NCBI GenBank assembly: GCA_032622095.1
Contig: CP136068.1
Span: forward strand, 11,515,729 to 11,579,728
Reading direction: 5' to 3'
DNA: 64,000 nucleotides
Source: Siphonodentalium dalli
Taxonomy: Eukaryota > Mollusca > Scaphopoda > Gadilida > Siphonodentaliidae
The notes under the pieces were generated by a model that was not told the origin of the DNA, made no database searches, and saw nothing but the letters and a program-made list of their open reading frames with translations. The translations under genes and the position numbers were made by a program. This document shows, in pieces, positions 1-10,068 of the stretch (within the stretch, counting starts at the first letter, position 1; the number at the start of each line of letters is the position of its first letter).

Positions 1-13
1 CATAGACACCCTC

Positions 14-42
14 AATTATATTACCAGCGAGGTAATATAATT
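14..42. repeat. Perfect 12-bp inverted repeat with 5-nt loop
   Basis: AATTATATTACC (14-25), loop AGCGA (26-30), GGTAATATAATT (31-42). It lies about 95 bp beyond the ORF2 stop of the minus-strand LINE, so it may be a hairpin in the 3' untranslated region, or flanking DNA if the element ends earlier. No function is assigned. Confidence 0.6.
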
Positions 43-136
43 AAGAGTATGTATCCACTCTGGTTTAGTCGCTTGCACATGTTATTTCGTGTTAGGTTCG
101 TAGGAATACTGTGTCATTTACTATCTTTTTCGGTAT

Positions 137-3100
137 CTACCCAAGCTTATCTGAATTTATAAGTTTACGATTGATTATTTTAATAAAGTCGCACAATTTC
201 CGTATGTCTGTTGAATTGTTCTGGTTAAGTATTTCACTCATTGTGATAGTATTTTGTTTTTTGTTAGTAAATTTTGATAGTAATCGCTGTCTTTCGGGTG
301 ATAGTCTCTCGCATTCAAGAAGATAATGAAATTCATCTCCAATCTTTCTGGAGTTACAGAGTGGACATAGTCGGTTAGTTTGTTCAGGTTTTCGCCAGCG
401 TCCTGTTTCAATAGGTAAATGGTGATTACTGGTTCTAAATTTACATAATGTAATCCGGTTTACTACGTTCAACGTTAGATACCTTTCAAAAGATAAGTCA
501 TGTTTAAAAATTTGGTATATCTTACCACGACTGGAGTTGTTCATATCAGTTTCCCAATTATCCGTGAATTGTGAAATTAAACTACACTTTATATACGAAA
601 CGAATTGGGCAGTATCCGGTATGCGTTCCATGTGCCATGCATGTAATTGGTTACAATGGTCTAATAAATCATAGATTCGGTGTAACAAAGGGAAATGATT
701 AGCGTTGATTTCGAACATAGTCTGTGCTAATTTCAGAAGTATTCTGGGATATCTCACCTCCTCACTGTTCATAATTTTGCACCAATATTTTATTATTCTC
801 GTGTTTATATACACGTCAATTGGTAGTCTCCCACATTCCCCATACAGCATAAAGTTGGGAGTAGATGGCCTCAGGTGAAGAATATGCTTCATAAATTTTC
901 GATGAACTTTTTCAAGAATATCATTGTTACCGAAACCCCAAATCTCGCAACCATATAATAAAATTGGCATAACGTGCAAGTCGAACAAATCAAGTTGGGT
1001 TTTGATCGAGAGACAGTGCTTTCGCGAATTGCCAATAACTGAGTACATGGCTTTGGTAGCTTTTTCTGCCAGGGCCTTTTTTGCCGTCGTGAATGATCCA
1101 GATTTGCAAAATATTATTCCTAGGTAATTAAATTTGTTTACTGTTTCGATTCTTCTTCCTTTGAACAGAAATTTTGTCTTTTTTGTAAGACTGGTCTTCG
1201 AAAAGTTGACAATTTTCGTTTTCTCGATATTCACTGTTAATTTCCATTTATTGCAATATTTTTCAAAGAGGTCCAGTTGTTGTTGTAATACTTTTGGGGT
1301 TTCCGCCATGATTGTCGTATCATCGGCGTACATAATCATGAATATTTTCACATAACAGTTGAGTCGATTCTCTATTTCTAGGTCTATTGTTTTTAAGCCC
1401 ACTACGTCGTTATCAAGTAAATATTCTTGCAAATCGTTCAAGTACAGTGTGAATAGTAGGGGGGATATGTTCTCACCTTGCCTAACACCAGCATGGCAGG
1501 GGAAGTAAATGGATTTACTTCCCTCTGCTTGAACACAGGATTTAATATGATTATACATGTTGGCAATAACCGTAAATATTTTCCCATTGATCCCATATTT
1601 CAAAATTTTCATCCAAAGTCCTTGCCTCCACACCATGTCGAATGCCTTTTGGAAGTCAATGAACGCACATAATAATTTCTTGTTTAATTTTCTACTTATT
1701 TCAAATAATAAATTTAAAATGAAAATGTTGTCGATAGTCGAATAATTTTTCCTGAAACCGGCCTGATTTTCTGATATAACGTCAAAATCGTCAGTGAATT
1801 GTCCCAAACGGTTGGATAAGATCTTAGTAAACAGTTTACCAAAACAACTCAGAAGGGTGATCGGCCTATAATTACTGGGGTCGGTCGGGTCACCCTTGTT
1901 TTTGTAAAGAGGTACAATAGTACCTATCACCCAATCTGCCGGTATTATCCCCGTGTTAAATACTATGTTAAACAATTTGCAGTATATGCCGATGAAAACA
2001 TCTGAAGAGGCTTTGATATAGTCATTGAGAATAAGATCATGGCCGCTTGATTTGTTATTTTTGAGACCCTTAATGGCTTGTCTTATTTCCTCTTCGGTGA
2101 TCGGTCGGTTCAGGTCGGTATTCGCGTCTACGTTAAATAGTTCAATTATGTCCCGTTCTATTAATGGGTCGTCATCGTGTTTAGTCGCATTGATGTTCTG
2201 AAAATAATGTGTCAAATCATCGAGAGTAGCATCAATGCGTTGAGAATTTCCGCCCCTAATTTTCTTCCAGAAATCACGCGGGCTACCGTGTTGTAAAGCT
2301 GACATTTCGCGAGTAATCATATCTCTGTGTGCTCTAATTGATTTGTCCATTTCGCTTTTATAAACGCGAGACGCTTGTTTCATATCTCTATCTGAGGTGG
2401 AGTCCCGGCTTAATTTTTGAGCACGAGAAGCTCTCCGATAAGACTGTCGTGCAATTCGGCACGCTTCATTGAACCATGGTTTATTTTTACCATTTCTACG
2501 GTTATTCGACTGCCTAATTGTCCGTTCAGTGTGTACACCTAAAGTATTTTCTGCCGTTGTTGTCATGACTTTGCTTATGGAGGTGACAATCATATTAATT
2601 GCTTCGGGGCACAACTCGTTCGGCTTGAGTGAATTCAATAAGTGGTGTATGCTGGAAATGGCATTATAATCAATATTTTCAACAAATTCTGGTCGTTTAG
2701 AAGGGTCCCACTTTTTTACGCGGTTCGTTTTGCTGGCAGACGTCGTGTCATTGTCAGTGGGCCACTTACGTGCATATTCAGAATTGAGCGTTGTTACGAG
2801 ACCGCAATGTATATCTGATGCCAATGGGCTAAATTGGAGTACTTGGAAGTCCAATATAGCTGGTAGAGCTGTCGCTAACGATAATGTATAATCAATTACG
2901 GTCTTATTTTGACTGGTGAATGCGCCAACGTTTTTGTCTTTACCAGCCCTTCCGTTCAAAATAACAAAACCGTGATGTTGACATAAGTTCAAGAGTGAGA
3001 TTCCATATTGGTTTCTGTTGTGGTCCTGGTTCTGTCTGGCTATAGGCATATTAGTCATGTGTAAATATATCAATTGTTCTGAAAGTATTTCGTGAAATAT

Positions 3101-4006
3101 ATCCGATTCGAACATGTCGTTGTCGGTACCATAATTACTAATATCAGTTTCAAGCGATGTACGTGCGTTGAAATCGCCAGTGATGAATATCTTATCTGTG
3201 CGGTTCGCTAAATTTAAGAACTCACTTTCTACTTCTGTAAATGCGTCTTTCGATGCGTAGTTACTACTTTCAGGTGGTATATATACTGCACCTATTATTA
3301 CATGGAATTTACATGAATTTTCTGACCTTTTAATCTCAATCCAATGTACAAACTTGGACGGCGTTTCAATGATTTTCGAAAATCTACAAAGTTCGTCTTT
3401 GATGCCAATGGCTATTCCACCTGACCGTATTCGCGAAAGTTTTTGTCTATTTTTCATAAAAAAGGTATACCCCTTTAAATACAGTTTGTCACAGTCATCG
3501 GTTTTTGTTTCCGATAGACATAAGACATGGTATTTAGAACAAAACTCCTGGAAATCCGGATATTCAAGTCTTTTTCGAAGACCACACACATTTAAGGACA
3601 AGATTTCGAAATTTCCTTCGTTCTTTTCGGAATTGAGGTCTTGTTCGAATGGATATATCTCAGCTACATCAAGATAATTATTTTTACACAAACATGGCGT
3701 ATCTGTAATATTAATGTCATCACAATAGTTTTCGTGCAAATATTCATTCATACAATCAATAGTATCGCCCTGATCATAATCAAGTGAGTCATTGTTATGT
3801 GATAAAGAACATTTATTTTCATTGGTGTTATCTACTAATTCTCGTGCGTCTTTTAAAATATCTGATAGGGGTTTAGTCTCTAGCGTTATAATGTGGTCTT
3901 TTTTAACTACACCACGACACTCACAGTCCGCTGTGATATGCTCCAAATTGTCATCAAGCGGAGTTAATTGATAGAGATCGGTGTTAGATGTTGTCCCGTA
4001 ATTCAT
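137..4006 (-). CDS. LINE ORF2: APE endonuclease and reverse transcriptase
   Basis: An open frame of 1,289 residues. The APE-type endonuclease spans about residues 133-400: LNVCGL (N139), LSETK, GDFNAR (277-282), VIDY (370-373) and SDIH ending at H400, the expected metal and catalytic residues. The reverse transcriptase spans about 640-990: SNYRPITLL (711-719), FIDFQKAFD (782-790), GVRQGENISPLLF and the catalytic YADD (893-896). A C-terminal CCHC motif sits at C1214, C1217, H1227 and C1232. In this family the product nicks target DNA and primes cDNA synthesis from the nick. The frame stays open upstream of the first Met (4004-4006) as far as the hAT insertion at 4098, so that Met is not necessarily the original start. 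All catalytic motifs look intact. Confidence 0.95.
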   Translation of the reverse strand: MNYGTTSNTDLYQLTPLDDNLEHITADCECRGVVKKDHIITLETKPLSDILKDARELVDNTNENKCSLSHNNDSLDYDQGDTIDCMNEYLHENYCDDINITDTPCLCKNNYLDVAEIYPFEQDLNSEKNEGNFEILSLNVCGLRKRLEYPDFQEFCSKYHVLCLSETKTDDCDKLYLKGYTFFMKNRQKLSRIRSGGIAIGIKDELCRFSKIIETPSKFVHWIEIKRSENSCKFHVIIGAVYIPPESSNYASKDAFTEVESEFLNLANRTDKIFITGDFNARTSLETDISNYGTDNDMFESDIFHEILSEQLIYLHMTNMPIARQNQDHNRNQYGISLLNLCQHHGFVILNGRAGKDKNVGAFTSQNKTVIDYTLSLATALPAILDFQVLQFSPLASDIHCGLVTTLNSEYARKWPTDNDTTSASKTNRVKKWDPSKRPEFVENIDYNAISSIHHLLNSLKPNELCPEAINMIVTSISKVMTTTAENTLGVHTERTIRQSNNRRNGKNKPWFNEACRIARQSYRRASRAQKLSRDSTSDRDMKQASRVYKSEMDKSIRAHRDMITREMSALQHGSPRDFWKKIRGGNSQRIDATLDDLTHYFQNINATKHDDDPLIERDIIELFNVDANTDLNRPITEEEIRQAIKGLKNNKSSGHDLILNDYIKASSDVFIGIYCKLFNIVFNTGIIPADWVIGTIVPLYKNKGDPTDPSNYRPITLLSCFGKLFTKILSNRLGQFTDDFDVISENQAGFRKNYSTIDNIFILNLLFEISRKLNKKLLCAFIDFQKAFDMVWRQGLWMKILKYGINGKIFTVIANMYNHIKSCVQAEGSKSIYFPCHAGVRQGENISPLLFTLYLNDLQEYLLDNDVVGLKTIDLEIENRLNCYVKIFMIMYADDTTIMAETPKVLQQQLDLFEKYCNKWKLTVNIEKTKIVNFSKTSLTKKTKFLFKGRRIETVNKFNYLGIIFCKSGSFTTAKKALAEKATKAMYSVIGNSRKHCLSIKTQLDLFDLHVMPILLYGCEIWGFGNNDILEKVHRKFMKHILHLRPSTPNFMLYGECGRLPIDVYINTRIIKYWCKIMNSEEVRYPRILLKLAQTMFEINANHFPLLHRIYDLLDHCNQLHAWHMERIPDTAQFVSYIKCSLISQFTDNWETDMNNSSRGKIYQIFKHDLSFERYLTLNVVNRITLCKFRTSNHHLPIETGRWRKPEQTNRLCPLCNSRKIGDEFHYLLECERLSPERQRLLSKFTNKKQNTITMSEILNQNNSTDIRKLCDFIKIINRKLINSDKLG

Positions 4007-4090
4007 TATTCTATCATGAATATTACAGTACTCATAATCAGTTTCTGACTGCCAATCGCATTCCGATTGATCAAGTGAACAGTCTACCGT

Positions 4091-4098
4091 GGTGTGTC
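4091..4098. repeat. Left 8-bp target site duplication of hAT-like element
   Basis: GGTGTGTC immediately precedes the terminal CAGTGTTCGC of the inserted element and is repeated exactly at 5052-5059. Confidence 0.9.
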
Positions 4099-5051
4099 CA
4101 GTGTTCGCGCTGGACCGAAAAAAACTTTAGCCAAAAGTTTAGCCAAATGAAAATTTTATTAGCCAAATGAAAAAAACTTTAGCCAAATGTTTTTTAGCCA
4201 AATTAAAAAAAACTATGGCCAAATTAAATAATCGTTTTCTGGTCGGTTCACAATTAATGACTAAAACGTCAAATCTAACAGACACAGGTAAAATACACAA
4301 TAATTTAACTAATTTTTATGAACTAGAAATAATTTTATATATATCATTTATTAAAAAAATATTAATCTTTATGGGGGGGGTGGGGGGGGGGGGGGGGGGT
4401 AACCAGGGATTGTCCTTCTTAATGTCATTAAATTTTTGTTTTATATCAATATCTTTTTTTAAATCATTAAATATTAATTATTCTTGCGAAAATATTTAAG
4501 TGACATCTGGAAACTAATAACTTAATATTGTTACGACATTATCAAATTGCAATCTGTCATAAAAGCATGCATATTATTTTGAATGTATCGGTATTGACGA
4601 CAAATATCTGTCGTGATTCACATTTGGCTGATTAAGCTATTGTCTTACACTTGGTGCTCATAAACCTTGGCCGTCATAAATACAATGTCATCATACACAT
4701 GCATTGTGCAGGAGTCCCGTGAGTGACCAGACAGACAATGCGGGATTAGCGGATTAAATGTAAAATAATGATTTTTTTGCTGTTTCGTGCAGAGTGACGG
4801 GTTTCCCTTTGTACTGTCCGCGATCGGGTTTCCCTTTATACAGTCGGCGATATATTCCCACTTACGATGTTTTCGGACTAGATCGTTCACATCACAGAAT
4901 TGAAAACCCACTTGCCAAAAATTCATGCTTTCAGTCTCCATTTGGGGTCAAAAAAAGTTTAGCCAAAAGTTTAGCCAAATGAAATTTTTATTAGCCAAAT
5001 TCGAAAAAGATTAGCCATTGGCTAATTTGGCTACCGACAGCGCGAACACTG
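4099..5051. mobile_element. Non-autonomous hAT-like element (953 bp) inserted in LINE ORF2
   Basis: The element starts CAGTGTTCGCGCTG and ends CAGCGCGAACACTG, a perfect 14-bp terminal inverted repeat. It is flanked by the 8-bp duplication GGTGTGTC. An 8-bp duplication with a CAG-type terminus is the hAT superfamily signature. Near both ends are clustered copies of TTAGCCAAA in the same orientation: several copies at about 4129-4222 and several at about 4958-5020. Such subterminal motifs bind transposase in hAT elements, but here the stretches at the two ends are direct, not inverted, copies. There is no transposase; the longest internal frame (4645-4941, minus, 98 aa) has no recognisable domain. 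Excising the element with one duplication does not restore a single frame between the ORF2 leader and the endonuclease. Confidence 0.88.
4373..4399 (+). repeat. Poly-G tract (G8-T-G18)
   Basis: A run of 8 G, one T and 18 G inside the hAT-like element. It could form a G-quadruplex on the plus strand and is likely to be length-variable and error-prone in sequencing. Confidence 0.85.
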
Positions 5052-6634
5052 GGTGTGTCTCTGTCACTGGGCCATACAGCTTGGGGCACGTGATCAAAAC
5101 AGTCTACCATGCTTTGTTCATTATGACGCTCGCCCATGCGTTGTTCACAACTACGGTCATAATTAAAGTGGGATTCGGTAATGCATGTAGTCATGTTCAG
5201 GAGATCCGCATATACATTATCCCTTATGTTCTCAATCGGAACGTCATTAGGAACAAATACACTTTCTCGAACCTTTCTGCGGACATCCGATAAATCAGTA
5301 GATGCATGTGACATAGTAGCAAACTTGTATAACGTACTTGAATCAGTTACAAGATCTGGCGCCAAGCTATTACTATATGGGTACTGTACTGTACCATTAT
5401 GTTCGTAAGATGCGATGTCATTACACACGCTAGGATAGGATGAGTTATCATTGTAATTATCAAAAACAGCATTTGAACTCACTGTGTGACAAGCACTATC
5501 AGTTGTATTGAGTGACAATGACATTGATGCATTTACATGCCCATTGTCAATTAACAATTTGCCGTTAACTTTATCGGTGTCGCTTTTTGTACAATTTTGT
5601 AATTGTAACTTATATGTGTCATGTAAGCTTAACTGAGTGCCGGTGTCCAGCAAATGAGAATTTGAATAACGTATTACAGTATCTGTGGCTTTTGGCGCTT
5701 TGATACAAACTTCGCCCCTAATGACATTCACATTTACTTGTTTGCTACTACTGTACGTACATTTACGCTCAACATCATCATTTTCAACACAACATATATC
5801 AGCCAGCTCAATATTGTTACATATACATGTTTCTAAATTAACATTATTTGAAGACATTTCACAAACATTGCCATACATTATCTCCCGTGTTTCTCTCAAA
5901 ATGTCGTAGGTGCTTAATAAGGGCGATTCAGGTTCGGTAGATTGAGAATCGTCAGAAACATAGGCATGAACAATTGGTGCGGACAACTCACTATCGCGAT
6001 CGGGATATGCGTCTACTTTGCTTGTCTCAGTCGCCTGACGTTTTGTGAGCGATACTCCTACTCCGACCATGTGAAATCTCGATCCATTGACAAAACCATT
6101 ATTTGCAGTTCGGGTATTCAATTGGTCACCGTTACTAGCGCGACATGTCGAGTTCGGACTGACAGCGTGATTGCTATTGAGCACGTGATTTCTGTGTACC
6201 TGGCCTTCGTTACAACGGGTTGCGGTTGATTGGCTACAGTAACACGGGCAATCATTACGATTCAGCGGACTCAATGGATTACTAGAAGTCAACATTACAT
6301 TGAGCGATATTGGTACGGTCGCGTGATGTCTGTCTGGCTCGCCGTCAAAACAATGGTTTTCGGGTTGTTTTGGATTGACCGGCGCACGTGATATGTCATG
6401 AGCTAACGGTACACTGAGCGAAACTGGTGCGGTCAAGTGATGTTTGTCTAGCTCGCCGTCATAACAATGGTTTTCGGTTTGTTTTGAATTGACCGATGTA
6501 CTTGATATTTGCTCGCACACTTGGGGAGATTGCACGGCAATGTTTGCAGAGTTACATGTATAACGTGTATATCCGAAGACATTAATGTTCTCATATCTAG
6601 TGACAATATCTTGAGAACTGATATTATTACACAA
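4991..6634 (-). pseudogene. LINE ORF2 amino-terminal leader, cut by the hAT insertion
   Basis: An open frame of 547 codons starting 12 bp beyond the ORF1 stop. It has no recognisable domain, is rich in Ser, Asn, Thr and His, and its last ~20 codons lie within the hAT-like element. It contains an imperfect 38-residue tandem repeat: KQTENHCYDGELDKHH recurs as KQPENHCFDGEPDRHH (about 6480 and 6365). It most likely encodes the long low-complexity leader before the endonuclease. Even with the insertion and one duplication removed, this frame runs into a stop just past the junction while the endonuclease frame is offset by one, so a further one-base indel or a separate small ORF must be assumed. 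A structural protein of its own is the alternative. Confidence 0.6.
5052..5059. repeat. Right 8-bp target site duplication of hAT-like element
   Basis: GGTGTGTC, identical to 4091-4098, directly after the terminal CGCGAACACTG. Confidence 0.9.
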
Positions 6635-6646
6635 TTGATTAACAGT

Positions 6647-8521
6647 TCATGTATTGACTTTCGGCATTTTTGGTCTGTCATTGGTGGGCGTGGTACTGTC
6701 TCTGGCACGCTTCACTCTGGTATCATCGGTGCATGTGTATTCAGATGCACCAACTAAAGACGATACTAGTCTTGCTCTGCCATCCTCATTGAAGTGCAGT
6801 CCCGAATGGTCCTTCGCGTTATAAAGCGATTTCACTCCATTGCCATCTTTGGAACGGAACATTGCATTATCAATGTACTTCAAATAGAATTTCCGCTTAC
6901 ACAGCCTCTCAGTATATTTGTTCACTCGAAGAGCAATCGAATTGTGATCTCTCATCTTAGCACCCAAGCCTTTCCTAGGTGGAATGCTGCACAAATTAAC
7001 TGTGGCAAACGGAAACGCCTCGTGTACAGCAGAGGCACCATCACTGACGTCCATTTCAATCAGTTCCAGATCCGAATGGTTCTCCACTATATCGTTGGTG
7101 CCGAGGTGAACTGTTACCTTTTTAACCTCAAATCGGTCGACGCCTGACTTTGCACTGTTGATTAGTTTCTCCACTTCGGAATATTTAGCCCCTGAATATT
7201 GAAACACTTTGATGTCATCCCTGCCCAATTTTAAACCACCGCAATTGCTCGCCCCGAGGACGATGGCTTTCACTGAACTCTGTTCATCCTCTTTATTTCC
7301 ATCTACAACTTTCCTGAAATCACCACATTCCATTTCGAGATTTCCATTGGTTTCGTCTGCATCACACTTTGTTTCAGTACTACCGTTTATTTCAGCATCA
7401 TCATTTGTTTCGGCATTAACAACATCATCATCATCGACACCTGTGTTTGCATCATGTGTCTCATTTCCTCCAGCTTTACCAAAAACATCATCACTTTGGG
7501 TTGAATCGCGTGTCACCTCACAGAAATCAATCAGATTAGCTACCGGTACTCTGTTGATTGGGTCATATTTATGATGTGTGTCTGCACTATATGAGAACAT
7601 AGATCCTAGCCGTTCACGATTGGTTGTCCAATCATCTCGACGATTAGCGTTCGTGGGTTGTCTCTGCATGGTGGGCTGACCGTGTATGGGCTGTCGATTT
7701 CTACTCACATAATCATCAGTGGTACCGATAGCTGGTTTGTCTGACGGTCTTTGTATGGGCTGCCGATTACTGCTCACAACATCATCAGTGGTAGTGTTTA
7801 CAGTAGTTGGCTTGCCTTTGCATATGGGATCATCTGAGCGGTGTCCAGGGTTGAGACATGATTTGCATATCATCTCATTTTCACATTGCCAAGATTTATG
7901 TGCACTACTGTAGCACCGCCCACATCTATTTTTGGCTGTACGCTCTTGGTCACATATTGTTGTCGGGAAATGTAGGTCATTGCAGTATTTACATAAACAC
8001 ATTGTTTTGGAAGAGAACATTTTAATCACGAATTTTCCCATCTTAACTTCACTTGGAATTTCCTGACAACCACTCTCAGCTATCTGCACATAACGAACCC
8101 CTGTCTGCACGTGTGAACCTTGGTATGTCCCTCTCCTGATTGAATTTGGTACCACATTTCCGTAAGCAGACAGAAATTTAACGATGTGGCCGTCACCGAG
8201 TTCGAATGGGACATTCCTTATTGTCACATGTATAGTGCGATTTTCCACGTCATTGGGTCTGATAAATTCCCTGAACAATTTGAATCCACGTTCAATTAAG
8301 AAGTCCTTTGCCTCATATGAATGCAGAGTAATTAAGCATTCTTCATCAGTAACCTGAATGGCCGCGATATCGTCAGGGTTGACAACCCTCTCCACTCCGC
8401 GTAAGACATCTCTGCCATTTAAACGACCAAATTTTTGTCTATCGAATGAAACAGTTCTATCTCTGGACAGAGTCATGTCTGGCATGTATTCCATTACTAA
8501 CCTGGATAGTATAGTCCACAC
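6647..8521 (-). CDS. LINE ORF1: RRM-like, zinc knuckles, SGNH esterase
   Basis: 624 residues, apparently intact. Residues about 96-148 (IHVTIRNVPFELGDG to TGVRYVQI) resemble an RNA-recognition fold. A Cys/His block follows: C175-C190, then a CCHC knuckle at C200, C203, H208, C213 and another at C219, C222, H227, C234. A hydrophilic linker with TNDD/DDD runs to about 410. Residues 417-592 are an SGNH hydrolase domain: VLGASNCGG (nucleophile Ser about 425), GTND (484-487) and DHSGLHFNEDG (catalytic His 577). In CR1/L2 elements ORF1 is the nucleic-acid-binding partner of ORF2 in the RNP; the esterase may act on lipids, but its role is unproven. ORF1 ends 12 bp before the ORF2 leader begins. Confidence 0.9.
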   Translation of the reverse strand: MWTILSRLVMEYMPDMTLSRDRTVSFDRQKFGRLNGRDVLRGVERVVNPDDIAAIQVTDEECLITLHSYEAKDFLIERGFKLFREFIRPNDVENRTIHVTIRNVPFELGDGHIVKFLSAYGNVVPNSIRRGTYQGSHVQTGVRYVQIAESGCQEIPSEVKMGKFVIKMFSSKTMCLCKYCNDLHFPTTICDQERTAKNRCGRCYSSAHKSWQCENEMICKSCLNPGHRSDDPICKGKPTTVNTTTDDVVSSNRQPIQRPSDKPAIGTTDDYVSRNRQPIHGQPTMQRQPTNANRRDDWTTNRERLGSMFSYSADTHHKYDPINRVPVANLIDFCEVTRDSTQSDDVFGKAGGNETHDANTGVDDDDVVNAETNDDAEINGSTETKCDADETNGNLEMECGDFRKVVDGNKEDEQSSVKAIVLGASNCGGLKLGRDDIKVFQYSGAKYSEVEKLINSAKSGVDRFEVKKVTVHLGTNDIVENHSDLELIEMDVSDGASAVHEAFPFATVNLCSIPPRKGLGAKMRDHNSIALRVNKYTERLCKRKFYLKYIDNAMFRSKDGNGVKSLYNAKDHSGLHFNEDGRARLVSSLVGASEYTCTDDTRVKRARDSTTPTNDRPKMPKVNT

Positions 8522-8546
8522 ATAACAGTTTTAGAAAAATAATCCC

Positions 8547-9292
8547 GTGTTAATCCATTATTTAATCCATTATTTCATCAAGAAAGCAATTGGATTATTC
8601 ACCAACATATGCCGACTTCCTGAGAAATCCTGCGAACGACAGTTGGCACAAAGACAACTTGACAGTAAATCATCAACCAGTCATAGCTGGTTTATCGCCA
8701 TCAAAGAATTGCTTCTTTTGTACAACCTACCAGAACCTCTATATATGCTCCATAATCCTTCACCAAAATTACATACGAAGATGATAATCAATAACGCGGT
8801 GAACAAGCAATGGCGACAACTTATTCTCAATGAAGCTATCCTGTATCCCTCACTCAACCATCTCTCTAAGATCTATCACCCTGGAACCTGTCATCCAGTT
8901 ATTCAGACTTGTCAGCTCAGTAGCCGTGATTATACACGAATACCTGTCAAAGCAAAACTTGTTACCGGTACCTACACGCTCCAGTCAAACCGTGCCAAGT
9001 ACAACAAGAATGAAATAGACCCTACTTGTCAGCTCTGTCGAAATCACCTGAGACGTTGGAACACTTCCTTATTAAATGTAATGCATTATATGGAGCACGC
9101 AGCGCTGCCCTTTCGAAACTTGAGGATGCAGTACTAAAAGAACACCAGCTTGGAAACCCCATAACTAAACACAGTCTATTGCAGCTGATTATTGATCCCA
9201 GTGCAGCTACCAACGATATTTCAAAAGCTGGTCTTACTGATTTACACTTCCACTCACGGAGACTGACATATAATCTACATAGAGAGATATAA
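8547..9292 (+). pseudogene. 5'-truncated LINE ORF2 fragment (C-terminal region)
   Basis: Plus-strand reading frames encode only the tail of a LINE ORF2: a post-RT region (LLLLYNLPEPL, ILYPSL, VKAKLVTGTYTLQSNR) and the C-terminal CCHC motif. The motif is split by a one-base frameshift near 9043: CQLCRN (first frame) and SPETLEHFLIKC (9026-9292 frame) together give the C-x2-C...H-x4-C pattern. The frame ends at LHREI, 9292. RT and endonuclease are missing, as expected for a 5'-truncated insertion. It abuts the 5' end of the minus-strand LINE head to head and is a different family. Confidence 0.8.
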
Positions 9293-9872
9293 TAAGCTTC
9301 AACTGTTTTCAAAGAAGACGAAGTGACACCCCCAGATTTTAACTGATATTTTATCCAGAAGTTTTCTTAGAACTGATATACCGGCATGCTGCCAATCTTA
9401 AATGTACATATACACATGTTATGTATATACACAATGGTGATGGTTTTTATGAATATAATTCAACTGTACGAATAACCACGACAGACCGTCGGTGTGCCTT
9501 TGAAGGCAGAATCTCCAGATAGGTAACAGGTAACAGGTAACTGCCGTAAGCCGGATGACACCTACAGGACGGTCGCTTGACGGGGGTAATTCATTATTAT
9601 GCTGATGATATACCAATGATTTTTATCAGATGAAAAGGCTGTAATTAATCCTCAGAAAGAACTGAATATGGTAAACTTGAAAGTCGGGTACATTCTAGAA
9701 TCTGGGAATGAATTTGATCAGTTGTTGTTGTTGTCTGCATATTCCTCCGTTATATCGGAGCACCCTGTAGTTTCTGCTTGATTCTGCGCAGTCACCACCC
9801 GGAAGTCACGTGTTAAATTCACAAATAAACGTACCCGGTAATTTCTCTCATGGTATATAGAAATATATAAAA
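9293..9872 (+). other. Probable 3' UTR of the truncated LINE plus unassigned DNA
   Basis: No gene. At 9720-9734 there is a short (GTT)n run, followed by a small hairpin CTCCG-TTATAT-CGGAG (9745-9760). Short repeats and 3' stem-loops are common at LINE 3' ends, so the element may run to here; the end is not defined. Confidence 0.4.
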
Positions 9873-10068
9873 ACTAGAATGCACTCACTGGAGCTGCCTA
9901 TACTTGCGCCCATCACACATTTGGCATGTTGTGTGGTGTCTTGCCAACAACAGATTGAAACACGGGTGCTGGCCCCTCGTTTGAGAGATTGATAGCAAAA
10001 ATCTAGATATCAAATCTCTGTTCATCCATCGCTGAAATAGTTGTGTGTACGGACATAATATCTCTGTT
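9873..10068 (+). repeat. Dispersed repeat A, copy 1
   Basis: About 196 bp starting ACTAGAATGCACTCACTGG, nearly identical to 11152-11344. Contains TTGCGCCCATCACACATTTG and ACGGACATAATATC. No coding potential. Confidence 0.85.

Larger units (their letters stand above)
1..8545 (-). mobile_element. CR1/L2-like LINE, nearly full length, 3' end outside the window
   Basis: One minus-strand non-LTR retrotransposon, read from high to low coordinates: ORF1 (8521-6647), an ORF2 leader (from 6634) and the endonuclease-RT part of ORF2 (4006-137). An ORF1 with an esterase next to an ORF2 with APE endonuclease and RT but no visible RNase H is the arrangement known from the CR1/L2 group; the clade assignment is my inference. 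The 5' edge lies near 8545, where plus-strand coding of another LINE begins. No A-rich or short-repeat tail is visible before position 1, so the 3' terminus is probably outside the window. A hAT-like element (4099-5051) interrupts it. Confidence 0.85.

Noticed and set aside
111-3677. Plus-strand short frames across the LINE ORF2
   Set aside because: They are antisense shadows of the 1,289-residue ORF2 and have no domains.
5018-7913. Plus-strand frames across the ORF2 leader and ORF1
   Set aside because: They are antisense shadows of the minus-strand LINE frames.
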